Part shown: positions 56,291-64,000 of the stretch, piece after piece
How the letters are laid out: the number at the start of each line of letters is the position of its first letter
Position numbering within the stretch: position 1 is the stretch's first letter
Source of the DNA: Rhodobacterales bacterium
GTDB lineage: Bacteria > Pseudomonadota > Alphaproteobacteria > Rhodobacterales > Rhodobacteraceae
Reading direction: 5' to 3'
DNA: 64,000 nt
NCBI GenBank assembly: GCA_002748285.1
Contig: PDSA01000027.1
Coordinates: 55,284-119,283, forward strand
Made by a program: the position numbers and the translations under genes
The notes under the pieces: generated by a model
Database searches by the model: none
What the model was told of the DNA's origin: nothing
What the model saw: only the letters and a program-made list of their open reading frames with translations

Positions 56291-56322
56291 TTGCCCCCTC
56301 CCAGCAAGCGCAGCCCGGCGTT
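56291..56322 (-). repeat. Dispersed intergenic repeat, family B, copy 3
   Basis: On the minus strand AACGCCGGGCTGCGCTTGCT and a G-rich tail match the element at 20693 with two changes in the shared 20-base core. It lies 16 bases from the purD stop, in the 236-base gap after the RTX gene. Confidence 0.5.
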
Positions 56323-56337
56323 CTTAAAATGATACAG

Positions 56338-57567
56338 CTATGCAGAGCCCTTTAAGAGCGCCCGCCAACCAATATCGCGGCGGCAAAAGCCTTGTTCCCA
56401 ATCCACCGCATCCACCAGCGCATAAGCACGCCGTTGCGCCTGCGCCAAATCCTTGCCACGCGCCGTTGCAGTCAGAACCCGCCCGCCAACAGCGATGATC
56501 TTGCCAGATTTTTCAGCTGTTCCTGCATGAAACATCATATGGGCGCTATCTTCGGGCAGAGCCTCTAACCCCCTGATAACACTTCCCTTCTCATAGCTGC
56601 CCGGATAGCCCTTGGCCGCCAGAACCACGCACAGCGCATGATCATCGGCCCAGTTCACCTTGACCCCGTCCAGCCGCCCTTCGGCCGCCGCGTGGATCAG
56701 GTCAAACGCCTGCGCCCCCAGCCGTAGCATCAGCACCTGACATTCCGGGTCGCCAAAGCGCACATTATATTCCACCAGCCGGGGTTGCCCGTTTTCGATC
56801 ATCAGCCCGACAAACAGCACCCCCATCTCATCCATGGTTTTGGCAATCACCGCATCCGTCATCACCGGCGCCGGAGAATACGCCCCCATGCCGCCGGTAT
56901 TGGGCCCCTGATCGCCGTCAAATGCCCGCTTGTGATCCTGCGCCGTGCCCAGAGGCAACACATTTTCGCCATCACACAGCACAAAGAAAGACGCCTCTTC
57001 ACCCTGCATGAACTCTTCAATCACCACCTCGGCCCCGGCCTGACCGAAACTGCCGCTGAACATCTCATCAATCGCGGCCAGTGCCTCGGCCTCGGTCATG
57101 GCGATGATCACACCTTTGCCGGCCGCCAGACCGTCGGCCTTGATCACGATCGGCGCACCTTGCTGGCGCACATAATCCTTGGCCGCCGCCGCATCGGTGA
57201 AATGCCCATAGGCCGCAGTCGGGGCGTTCACAGCCGCGCAGATTTCCTTGGAAAAAGACTTCGACGCCTCCAGCCGCGCCGCCGCCTGACTAGGGCCAAA
57301 GCACAGCACGCCAGCCTGACGCAACCGATCCGAAACCCCGGCATCCAGCGGTGCCTCGGGGCCAATGATCACGAAATCCACCGCCTCCTGGCTGACAAAG
57401 GACAGCACCGCATCGCCATCCATAATGTCCAGATCGGCACATTCAGCGATTTGCGCAATCCCGGCATTGCCCGGCGCAACAATCAGCCGATCACATTTCG
57501 GGTTTTGCTCGACCGCCCAGGCCAGAGCATGTTCACGGCCACCGCTACCTAAAATAAGGATATTCAT
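56338..57567 (-). CDS. purD: Phosphoribosylamine--glycine ligase
   Basis: PurD forms GAR from phosphoribosylamine and glycine in purine synthesis. The 409-residue ATP-grasp protein begins 'MNILILGSGGREHALAW' and has 'PGNAGIAQIAEC', 'DFVIIGPEAPLDAGV', 'IVIKADGLAAGKGVIIAMT' (the ATP-grasp binding loop), 'NTGGMGAYSPAP' and 'EYNVRFGDPECQ'. A few residues shorter than the usual 420, mainly in loops. It diverges from xseA with a 73-base gap. Confidence 0.96.
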   Translation of the reverse strand: MNILILGSGGREHALAWAVEQNPKCDRLIVAPGNAGIAQIAECADLDIMDGDAVLSFVSQEAVDFVIIGPEAPLDAGVSDRLRQAGVLCFGPSQAAARLEASKSFSKEICAAVNAPTAAYGHFTDAAAAKDYVRQQGAPIVIKADGLAAGKGVIIAMTEAEALAAIDEMFSGSFGQAGAEVVIEEFMQGEEASFFVLCDGENVLPLGTAQDHKRAFDGDQGPNTGGMGAYSPAPVMTDAVIAKTMDEMGVLFVGLMIENGQPRLVEYNVRFGDPECQVLMLRLGAQAFDLIHAAAEGRLDGVKVNWADDHALCVVLAAKGYPGSYEKGSVIRGLEALPEDSAHMMFHAGTAEKSGKIIAVGGRVLTATARGKDLAQAQRRAYALVDAVDWEQGFCRRDIGWRALLKGSA

Positions 57568-57640
57568 CGTCTATGACCCCGCTTGGGTTTTGGTTGGCTT
57601 TCTTTTAAGGTGAGCCCGAACGAGAAACAAGCGAGCAAAT

Positions 57641-59491
57641 ATGTCCGAGCTGATAGACTCTCCGATCAAAGGTGAAAACGCCCCGGAATTTACCGTGACC
57701 GAGATTTCAGGCGCGGTGAAACGCACGATTGAGCGCGAATTTGGCCGGGTCCGGGTGCGCGGCGAAATCGGCCGGGTGTCGCGACCGCGTTCGGGGCATA
57801 TTTACCTTGATCTGAAGGACGATCGCTCGGTGCTGTCGGCGGTGATCTGGAAAGGCGTCAGCGCCCGGCTGGCCGTGCAGCCTGAAGAGGGCATGGAGGT
57901 GGTCGCCACCGGCAAGCTGACCACTTTTGGCGGGCAATCGAAATATCAGATGGTGGTGGATCATATCGCGCCGGCGGGCATGGGCGCGTTGATGGCGATG
58001 CTGGAAAAGCGCAAGAAAATGCTGGCGGCCGAGGGGCTGTTTGACCCGGCCCGCAAGCAAAAGCTGCCCTATCTGCCCGAAGTGATCGGGGTGGTGACAT
58101 CGCCCTCTGGTGCGGTAATCCGGGATATTCTGCACCGGTTGCGCGACCGGTTCCCGCGCAAAGTGCTGATCTGGCCGGTGGCGGTGCAGGGGGCGCAATC
58201 CGCTGGCGAAGTGGCGGCGGCGATTAACGGGTTTAACGCGCTCACCCCCGGGGGGACGCTGCCCCGACCGGATTTGCTGATTGTCGCCCGGGGCGGAGGC
58301 TCGATCGAGGATTTATGGGGCTTTAACGAAGAAATCGTGGTGCGGGCGGCGGCGGGCTCTGCGATTCCGCTGATCTCGGCTGTGGGCCATGAAACCGACA
58401 CCACGCTGATCGACTATGCTGCCGATATGCGCGCCCCCACCCCGACGGCAGCGGCGGAAATGGCAGTGCCGGTGCGGCTGGAGCTGCTGAACTGGCTGGA
58501 GGAGCAATCCGCCCGTCTTAGCCGCGCCGCCAGTGCCGCCATGGATCAGCGCAAGACCCGGTTGCGCGATCTGGCCCGGGCGATGCCGCGACTCGAGGCT
58601 TTGCTGGACACCCCGCGCCAGCGTCTGGACCGGGCCTCGGAACGCCTGCCCGCCGCGCTAAGCCGGGCGATTCAGGTCAAACGTCTGCGGCTATCAGAAA
58701 CCAGTGGCAGCCTGCGCCCCGGTCTGTTGCAGCGGGATTTGCGCCGGCAGGCGTCTGATTTGCAGCAACGCCAGATGCGGTTTGCTCGAGCGGCAACGGT
58801 GCAGATCGAGGGCTGGAAAACCAGGCTGAACGCGCTGGAGCGGATGCGCCAGACTTTGGGCTATAAAGCAACGCTGAGCCGTGGTTATGCCGTGGTGCGT
58901 GGCGATGGACATGTGATGACCACCCGGGCCGGGGCCGCCGCCGCCAGCACGCTTGAGATCGAATTTCAGGATGGTCGCTATGAGGTTGGCGCTAACCCGC
59001 CGCAGAAGGCTGTCAAACGCCCGGCTAAGACGCGCAAAGCTCTGGCCGGTTTCAAACAGCGCCGAATTTACCGGATCATTGCCGAAAATCGCCACCAAAC
59101 CAGATTCGCGCTTATAAATCCCCCAGCATCTCGGCTCCGAACGATCCTCATAGAGAAAACAGATCATCGGCCCCTCTTCATACCACTGGCCTGTCAAGCA
59201 GTTGCCATCCTGATCCCCCCAGCGCACCTGCCGGTTTGGCAGATATTGCTCGGCTCCGGCATTGCCAGCCTGATCGCTGAAATGAAGGGTTTTGCCTTGG
59301 GTATAGGCCTCAAATTCGGCCCCGGTCATCGGGGAGTCGGCCCAAACCAGACCACCCGGCAGAAACAAACCGATCAGGAGCGCAAAAATAAATCTCATCC
59401 GCTCATGCTGGCACAGTTATCCCCAAAATGCCAGCACCTGCCGGGGCGTTCGCTGCGATTTGCGGTTTCCCCAAAGCTCCTTATAGTCTAA
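57641..59491 (+). CDS. xseA: Exodeoxyribonuclease VII large subunit, with read-through C-terminus
   Basis: XseA is the catalytic subunit of exonuclease VII. The N-terminal OB domain begins 'NAPEFTVTEISGAVKRTIE' and includes 'GRVRVRGEIGRVSRPRSGHIYLDLKDD'; the nuclease part has 'GVVTSPSGAVIRDILHRL', 'ARGGGSIEDLWGFNEE' and 'SAVGHETDTTLIDYAAD'. 'LSRGYAVVRGDGHV' is the last family block (near 420). From about residue 467 (near 59040) the frame continues as the antisense of the neighbouring gene to a stop at 59491, giving 616 residues where about 450-530 are usual. See findings. Confidence 0.93.
   Translation: MSELIDSPIKGENAPEFTVTEISGAVKRTIEREFGRVRVRGEIGRVSRPRSGHIYLDLKDDRSVLSAVIWKGVSARLAVQPEEGMEVVATGKLTTFGGQSKYQMVVDHIAPAGMGALMAMLEKRKKMLAAEGLFDPARKQKLPYLPEVIGVVTSPSGAVIRDILHRLRDRFPRKVLIWPVAVQGAQSAGEVAAAINGFNALTPGGTLPRPDLLIVARGGGSIEDLWGFNEEIVVRAAAGSAIPLISAVGHETDTTLIDYAADMRAPTPTAAAEMAVPVRLELLNWLEEQSARLSRAASAAMDQRKTRLRDLARAMPRLEALLDTPRQRLDRASERLPAALSRAIQVKRLRLSETSGSLRPGLLQRDLRRQASDLQQRQMRFARAATVQIEGWKTRLNALERMRQTLGYKATLSRGYAVVRGDGHVMTTRAGAAAASTLEIEFQDGRYEVGANPPQKAVKRPAKTRKALAGFKQRRIYRIIAENRHQTRFALINPPASRLRTILIEKTDHRPLFIPLACQAVAILIPPAHLPVWQILLGSGIASLIAEMKGFALGIGLKFGPGHRGVGPNQTTRQKQTDQERKNKSHPLMLAQLSPKCQHLPGRSLRFAVSPKLLIV
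58694..59398 (-). CDS. Small secreted protein, unknown function, with read-through C-terminus
   Basis: The frame starts with a signal peptide, 'MRFIFALLIGLFLPGGLVWA', and a compact mature domain with 'GAEFEAYTQGKTLHF', 'VRWGDQDGNCLTGQWYEEG' and 'PMICFLYEDRSEPRCWGIYK', a four-Cys-type arrangement (Cys67, 80, 91). The family is not recognised with confidence; it resembles small alphaproteobacterial periplasmic proteins. From about residue 120 (near 59040) it runs antisense to xseA to 58694, so the C-terminal half is probably not native. See findings. Confidence 0.65.
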   Translation of the reverse strand: MRFIFALLIGLFLPGGLVWADSPMTGAEFEAYTQGKTLHFSDQAGNAGAEQYLPNRQVRWGDQDGNCLTGQWYEEGPMICFLYEDRSEPRCWGIYKRESGLVAIFGNDPVNSALFETGQSFARLSRAFDSLLRRVSANLIATILKFDLKRAGGGGPGPGGHHMSIATHHGITTAQRCFIAQSLAHPLQRVQPGFPALDLHRCRSSKPHLALLQIRRLPAQIPLQQTGAQAATGF

Positions 59492-59523
59492 GCGCCCCTC
59501 AAACCCTGATGGAAAGCCCCGCC

Positions 59524-60687
59524 ATGACCCCAGCCGCCCGCCTTGCCGCCGCCATTGACATCCTCGATCACATTCTGACCGGCGAGGCCGCTGAAAAAGC
59601 CCTCACCAACTGGGCCCGCCGCTCGCGCTTTGCCGGCTCCAAGGATCGGGCGGCGGTGCGTGATCATGTGTTTGACGCGCTGCGCTGCCTGCGTTCATGT
59701 GCGCATCTGGGCGGAGGCCAAACCGGGCGTGGCCTGATCTTGGGCCTGTTGCGCCGTCAGGGCATGGATCCGAGCGAAATGTTCACCGGCACCGGCCACG
59801 CCCCCGCGCCGCTGAGCCCGTCCGAGATGAACCAGCCAGAGCCCCCCAGCGGCAATGTCGCGCTCGACTGCCCGGACTGGATCGCGCCACGGCTTCAAGC
59901 CAGCTTGGGCGATGACTTTGCCCCTATTTGCCACGCCTTGCAGAGCCGCGCTCCGGTGTTTCTGCGGGTCAATGCCCTGAAAGCCAGCCGCGATCAGGCC
60001 GCCAAGGTTCTGGCCGATGAAGGCATCCAGACCCGCCCACATCCGCTCTCGCCCAGCGCGTTGCAAGTCACCCAGAACCCCCGTCGGGTGCAGCAAAGCG
60101 CGGCGTATCAAAACGGTCTGGTTGAATTGCAGGATGCGGCATCGCAGGCCGTGGTGGATTTGCTGCCCCTGCAACCCGGCAGCCGCGTGCTGGATTATTG
60201 CGCCGGCGGCGGGGGTAAGGTTCTGGCCATGGCCTCCAGAATGAAGGCCGGCTATTTCGCCCATGACGCCAACCCAAAACGGATGCAAACCATCCCCGAA
60301 CGCGCCAAACGCGCCGGGGCGTCTGTCACCATTTTGCAGCCCGAAGCGCTGAAAAACGCGCCGGCTTTTGATCTGGTGCTGTGCGATGTGCCTTGTTCCG
60401 GCAGCGGCAGCTGGCGGCGCAGCCCCGCGGCGAAATGGGATCTTCGGCAATCTGATCTGGATGATCTGCGCCGAATTCAGGCCGAAATTCTGGACAACGC
60501 CGCCGCCTTACTCACCCCTGCGGGGGTCTTGGCCTATAGCACCTGTTCTTTGCTGGATGAGGAAAATTTTGCTCAAATTGATGCCTTTTTGACGCGAAAC
60601 CCAGGTTGGAGCGCCAAAATTCAGCGAAAATTCACCCCTCTGGACGGCGGCGATGGTTTTTTTGTTGCCATCTTGACGCGGGAATAA
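59524..60687 (+). CDS. RsmB/NOP family class I RNA methyltransferase
   Basis: A 387-residue rRNA m5C methyltransferase-like protein. The SAM loop is 'VLDYCAGGGGKVLAMAS', the two catalytic Cys are in 'CDVPCSGSGSWRR' (PC) and 'YSTCSLLDEEN' (TC). The N-terminal helical part resembles the NusB/RsmB region only weakly. The frame is open to 59428; ATG 59524 follows GGAAAG at eight bases. In RsmB, C967 of 16S rRNA is the target; for this protein it is inferred. It precedes cckA by 120 bases. Confidence 0.9.
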   Translation: MTPAARLAAAIDILDHILTGEAAEKALTNWARRSRFAGSKDRAAVRDHVFDALRCLRSCAHLGGGQTGRGLILGLLRRQGMDPSEMFTGTGHAPAPLSPSEMNQPEPPSGNVALDCPDWIAPRLQASLGDDFAPICHALQSRAPVFLRVNALKASRDQAAKVLADEGIQTRPHPLSPSALQVTQNPRRVQQSAAYQNGLVELQDAASQAVVDLLPLQPGSRVLDYCAGGGGKVLAMASRMKAGYFAHDANPKRMQTIPERAKRAGASVTILQPEALKNAPAFDLVLCDVPCSGSGSWRRSPAAKWDLRQSDLDDLRRIQAEILDNAAALLTPAGVLAYSTCSLLDEENFAQIDAFLTRNPGWSAKIQRKFTPLDGGDGFFVAILTRE

Positions 60688-60737
60688 ATTGCCGCATAAT
60701 CTGCTCTTGGTTGTTTTTGGGCAGGTAGAGGCTGGTC

Positions 60738-60753
60738 TTAATCTCAACTTAAC
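60738..60753. promoter_or_regulatory. CtrA-like site upstream of cckA
   Basis: TTAA-N7-TTAAC reads at 60738-60753 and ends 54 bases before the cckA start codon. It is a perfect match to the CtrA consensus. CtrA lies downstream of CckA in the phosphorelay, so the site could close a feedback loop. Confidence 0.55.
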
Positions 60754-60807
60754 GTTTTTCGTTCGACATAAAAGACAACCACGAATCGCTAAGCAGAGGA
60801 ATCGTCA

Positions 60808-63111
60808 GTGGCTCATTCGGCACAAACGCCAAATCTGGTCATCCGCAAGCAAATCCCCCTGTCGGGTAAGCTGACAAATCTGGGGATATTCGGCGCGGCG
60901 ATGCTGATGGTCGCATTCTTTGTGCCAGACCCGGTCTTTGGGGTTCTTTTAATGGCGGGTGGGCTGACTTTGGGGCTGATTGCGCTGAACTTGAAACTGG
61001 TCGAGGTCAGGCGCCACCACAGCACATCCCAGCTGCATCGTGGGGTTGCCAATTTCATCAGCAATGATGCTTCGCCCAGCTTTGTCACCGATGCGGATGG
61101 CGAAATCGGCTATTTGAACAAGGCCGCCGCGGAACGCTTTCCCGATAGCGCGGGCAATTCTCTTTCTACCGTGCTGCGCAATCTGTTCGCCAACCCCTCT
61201 GCGGTGCTGTTTCGGATGCAGAACAAAGCGCAGGCGCTGGGGGCGGCGCGCGAAGATCTGGTGACGCGCCGTGGCCATGTGCGGCTGGCGGTGCATCAGA
61301 TTGATAACGGGTTTCTCTGGCGGCTTGAAGATATGGGTGAGCGCACGCCAAACAGCCGCGGGGCTGAGGCGCTGAGCCTGCCGATGCTGACCGCCTCCAA
61401 AGCGGGCACGATTCTGTTTATGAATGATGCGATGCGCCGACTGCTTGGGGGGCGTGTGAAAACTCTGGACCGGGTCTTTAACGACCTGCCACTCACCAGT
61501 GGGAAAGAACATGAAGTTGCTGTCAAAGACGGCGTATTACGCACCTTAGTCGCCGAACTGCAAGGTGCAGCTGGACGGCGAGAGATTTACCTGCTGCCCG
61601 GCGCGCTGGCTGGTGAGATGAACAGCGGCTGGAACTTTTTCGACAATTTGCCGGTGCCCATGCTGAAAATTTCGCCAGCGGGCGTTGTGGTGCAGGCCAA
61701 CCGGCTGGCACGCAAATTATTGAATGATCCGATGTCCAAAGAAACCGATCTGGGCGAATTGGTCGAAGGGCTGGGCCGCTCTCTGAGCGACTGGATCGCC
61801 GAAGCGGCCGATGGGCGCGGACTGAACCGCTCCGAAGTTTTGCGGGCACGCAAATCTGAAAAAGAAGTGTATCTGCAAGTGATCCTCAGCCGCATCGAAG
61901 AAAATGGCGACCCGATTCTGGTTGCCGCTCTGAATGATGCGACCGAGTATAAGACCCTGGAAAAACAATTCGTGCAAAGCCAGAAAATGCAGGCCATCGG
62001 CCAGTTGGCTGGCGGCGTGGCCCATGATTTCAACAATCTTCTGACAGCCATCTCCGGGCATTGCGACCTGTTGATGCTGCGCCATGATCAGGGAGACCCG
62101 GATTATGGAGATCTGGTGCAAATCAACCAAAACGCCAACCGCGCCGCCAGCCTGGTTGGTCAGTTGCTGGCCTTTTCCCGCAAACAAAACCTGCAACCGG
62201 AAGTGCTGGATTTGCGGGATACGCTGTCAGACCTGATCCATTTGCTGAACCGTTTGGTTGGCGAAAAGCTCACCCTGTCACTTTCTCACGATCCGGGCCT
62301 GCATCCCATTCGGGCGGATAAACGGCAGCTTGAGCAAGTCTTGATGAATCTGGTGGTCAATGCGCGTGATGCGATGTCAAATGGCGGCGAAATCAGAATT
62401 GAAACCGCCGATGTTATCCTATCTGACCCGCTTGAGCGCGACCGCGTTACAATTCCCGCTGGCAATTATGTTGTGGTTAAAGTTATTGATCAGGGCGAAG
62501 GTATCCCTGCTGATAAACGTCACAAAATCTTTGAACCGTTTTACTCTACCAAACCGGTTGGTGAAGGCACCGGGCTGGGGCTGTCCACAGCTTACGGCAT
62601 CGTCAAACAATCCGGCGGCTATATTTTCGTGGACAGTGAAGTGGGTAGTGGCACCTGTTTTTCTCTGTATTTCCCGGCCCATGAAAAATCTGCGATGATA
62701 CCGGAAAATGCAGTCACCGAACAGGTCAGCACACCCATCAAACAAGGCGAAGGCGTCATTTTATTGGTCGAAGACGAAGCCCCGGTGCGCGCGTTTGCCT
62801 CTCGTGCTTTGCGTCTGCGAGGCTATACTGTTCTGGAGGCAGAAAGCGCCGAAGATGCTTTGACAACGCTGGAAGATGAATCACTGAATGTGGATGTATT
62901 TGTGACCGATGTCATCATGCCTGGCATGGATGGGCCAAGTTGGGTCAAGAAAGCACTGGCATCACGCCCTGATGTCAAAGTGGTATTCGTGTCTGGTTAC
63001 GCTCAAGAAGACGCAGTAGACAATCAAGCTTCTGTGCCGAACTCGGTCTTCTTACCCAAGCCGTTTTCACTAAATGAATTGACGGATACGGTAAAAAAAC
63101 AGCTGCACTAA
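60808..63111 (+). CDS. cckA: Cell-cycle hybrid histidine kinase CckA
   Basis: CckA feeds phosphate through ChpT to CtrA. 767 residues: two N-terminal membrane helices (about 27-70), two PAS-like regions (about 85-180 and 275-385), HisKA with His406 in 'GGVAHDFNNLLTAISGH', a HATPase domain with 'DQGEGIP' and 'GEGTGLGLSTAYG', and a C-terminal receiver domain with phospho-acceptor Asp701 in 'FVTDVIMPGMDG'. The VAHDFNNLLTAI block is characteristic of CckA. A CtrA-like site precedes it. No ribosome site is strong; 'GAGGAATC' lies about 12 bases upstream. Confidence 0.95.
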   Translation: MAHSAQTPNLVIRKQIPLSGKLTNLGIFGAAMLMVAFFVPDPVFGVLLMAGGLTLGLIALNLKLVEVRRHHSTSQLHRGVANFISNDASPSFVTDADGEIGYLNKAAAERFPDSAGNSLSTVLRNLFANPSAVLFRMQNKAQALGAAREDLVTRRGHVRLAVHQIDNGFLWRLEDMGERTPNSRGAEALSLPMLTASKAGTILFMNDAMRRLLGGRVKTLDRVFNDLPLTSGKEHEVAVKDGVLRTLVAELQGAAGRREIYLLPGALAGEMNSGWNFFDNLPVPMLKISPAGVVVQANRLARKLLNDPMSKETDLGELVEGLGRSLSDWIAEAADGRGLNRSEVLRARKSEKEVYLQVILSRIEENGDPILVAALNDATEYKTLEKQFVQSQKMQAIGQLAGGVAHDFNNLLTAISGHCDLLMLRHDQGDPDYGDLVQINQNANRAASLVGQLLAFSRKQNLQPEVLDLRDTLSDLIHLLNRLVGEKLTLSLSHDPGLHPIRADKRQLEQVLMNLVVNARDAMSNGGEIRIETADVILSDPLERDRVTIPAGNYVVVKVIDQGEGIPADKRHKIFEPFYSTKPVGEGTGLGLSTAYGIVKQSGGYIFVDSEVGSGTCFSLYFPAHEKSAMIPENAVTEQVSTPIKQGEGVILLVEDEAPVRAFASRALRLRGYTVLEAESAEDALTTLEDESLNVDVFVTDVIMPGMDGPSWVKKALASRPDVKVVFVSGYAQEDAVDNQASVPNSVFLPKPFSLNELTDTVKKQLH

Positions 63112-63459
63112 CGTCAGTTATGGGCGAGCCTCTGACTATTGATCGCACATCATATATGATCTACCCGATTTCATCTCGAAGTCATATTCTTGCCCTGAAG
63201 GATCGAAACGGGCGGACATCTTGCAGGTTTCCAAGCGGTTGGCCATAGGCATTACCAACCTTGTGCGCTGGAAATGCGAAGCTTGAACCGAGGCCGTATC
63301 TCTGGGCCTACGGCCTGAAGATGAGCATGGGCGCAGTTTTGCAGAATGTGCGTGGTTATCTCGGGCCTGCCAATATGAGCGCACAGCCCAGTTTGGATTT
63401 GCGCCCAAAGGAATCTGGCAGACCCTGCGCAGGCTTGGTACGATATGTGGCCAAACGAC
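63112..63459. other. Intergenic stretch between cckA and the IS630 transposase
   Basis: The 348 bases hold a leftward short frame ending 'FDPSGQEYDFEMKSGRSYMM' and others, none of which I recognise or can support with a ribosome site. The outer end of the insertion element probably lies within it but I could not place the terminal repeat. It may contain debris of a gene split by the element. Confidence 0.4.
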
Positions 63460-63993
63460 TCAAAATTGGTTCCGAAACAGTTCCTCCACGGTTGCCCCAC
63501 TTTTTCGTCGCCGCGCCTTTGCATGAGCCCATTTGTGTTCAATCGGGTTCAGATCGGAACTGTAGGGCGGCAGGTATTCCAAGCTGTGCCCGGCCCGGGC
63601 GATGATCTCGATTGTGTCCGCACGCCGATGGAAGGTTGCGCTATCCATCACCGGAACCGCCTGCGCCGGAAGTTTCGGGATCAGGTCGCGCTCAAGCCAA
63701 AGGTTAAAGGTGGCTACATCGACGTTAGCAGTGGTTAACACAACACTGAGCAAGGCCCCCGCGAGAAGCGCGCCAATCGCATTCACTCGCCCACGTGCAT
63801 TCCAGTTTTGCACGCCCAAACAACGGGTTCCACGCAGCGCGTAGCCGTGGGTGCGCGGCATATCCATTGCAGAACCGCTTTCATCAAGGTAAAAAATGGG
63901 GCGTCCGGCAGCCTCATGCGTCGCGATTTTCTGGCGGAAGGCTCGCCGTTTGGCGGCGTCCGCCTTCGGATACCGTAGGGCTTTTTTTGTGCG
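63460..63993 (-). CDS. IS630 transposase, C-terminal part (frame after the A7 run)
   Basis: This is the open segment following a TGA at 63994-63996 in the same frame. It holds the DDE catalytic core 'LDESGSAMDM', 'VMDSATFH' and 'NPIEHKWAHAKARRR' and ends 'VEELFRNQF'. The preceding segment ('GVTHKK') is in another frame, joined by deleting one A of the A7 tract. Whether the full protein is made by slippage or the gene is dead cannot be decided because the 5' part is beyond the window. Confidence 0.8.
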   Translation of the reverse strand, partial: RTKKALRYPKADAAKRRAFRQKIATHEAAGRPIFYLDESGSAMDMPRTHGYALRGTRCLGVQNWNARGRVNAIGALLAGALLSVVLTTANVDVATFNLWLERDLIPKLPAQAVPVMDSATFHRRADTIEIIARAGHSLEYLPPYSSDLNPIEHKWAHAKARRRKSGATVEELFRNQF

Positions 63994-64000
63994 TCACACC
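63460..64000 (-). mobile_element. IS630-family element, partial (transposase 3' part at window edge)
   Basis: The minus strand encodes the C-terminal part of an IS630-type DDE transposase. Read leftward it gives 'GVTHKK', then after a seven-A run 'ALRYPKADAAKRRAFR', 'PIFYLDESGSAMDM', 'VPVMDSATFH' and 'LEYLPPYSSDLNPIEHKW'. These contain the three DDE residues: D of 'YLDES', D of 'VMDSA' and E of 'NPIEHKW'. The 5' part lies outside the window. The reading frame changes at the A run (63982-63988). It is the only mobile element I see here. Confidence 0.88.

Noticed and set aside
63136..63408. 90-residue leftward frame between cckA and the transposase
   Set aside because: No ribosome site, no family resemblance and atypical composition; it may be gene debris but I cannot support it.

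Overview
The window is a chromosomal segment of an alphaproteobacterium of the Rhodobacteraceae/Roseobacteraceae type. This rests on gene content and order: miaB–(insert)–phoH–ybeY–corC–lnt–metK–trmB, rpsA–ihfB–lapA–trpF–trpB and rbfA–DUF2233–truB. It also rests on a SAM/SAH-type riboswitch before metK, a CckA hybrid kinase with a CtrA-like site, and an LpoA-like lipoprotein facing rsmI next to glnD–murJ. The DNA is GC-rich and densely coded, mostly ordinary core genome. I saw no rRNA, tRNA, CRISPR array or prophage.

Layout. 1-9.6 kb: end of a BI-1 membrane protein, then leftward rsmI–yraN–gshB–esterase and rightward LpoA-like lipoprotein–glnD–murJ. 9.6-16.3 kb: TIGR02186/TauE pair and a four-gene BMP-type (nucleoside-like) ABC importer, all leftward. 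16.5-21.5 kb: rimI–tsaB–nfuA, universal stress protein, trpS, a rhomboid-fold protein lacking both catalytic residues, and trmB. 21.5-29.4 kb: metK (riboswitch), lnt, corC, ybeY, phoH, a lipoprotein/OmpA pair sharing a motif, and miaB. 29.5-37.2 kb: glycosyltransferase-like protein, hydrolase, tandem universal stress protein, then rpsA–ihfB–lapA–trpF–trpB. 37.3-43.8 kb: terC facing a six-gene rightward run (27-residue membrane peptide, XpaC-like, TelA-like, DUF2927, SPFH-GYF, zinc-ribbon membrane protein). I think this stress/membrane locus is the most interesting block. 43.8-50.5 kb: dtd, EamA exporter, YdcH-like peptide, methyltransferase, DUF2007, polyprenyl synthase, truB–DUF2233–rbfA and dapB. 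50.7-57.6 kb: two saccharopine-dehydrogenase-family genes, a secreted protein of unknown function, a PPC–M10–RTX metalloprotease and purD. 57.6-64 kb: xseA, whose reading frame runs through its convergent neighbour, an RsmB-like methyltransferase, cckA, and a partial IS630-type element cut by the window edge.

Cross-cutting signals. Three perfect TTAA-N7-TTAA (CtrA-like) palindromes lie 48-80 bases before the start codons of cckA, the RTX protease and the TauE/SafE gene, suggesting one regulon. Two small dispersed repeat families lie only between genes. Two genes (xseA and rpsA) carry abnormal 3' extensions. Starts were chosen from Shine-Dalgarno matches and family alignment from memory; no searches were run.
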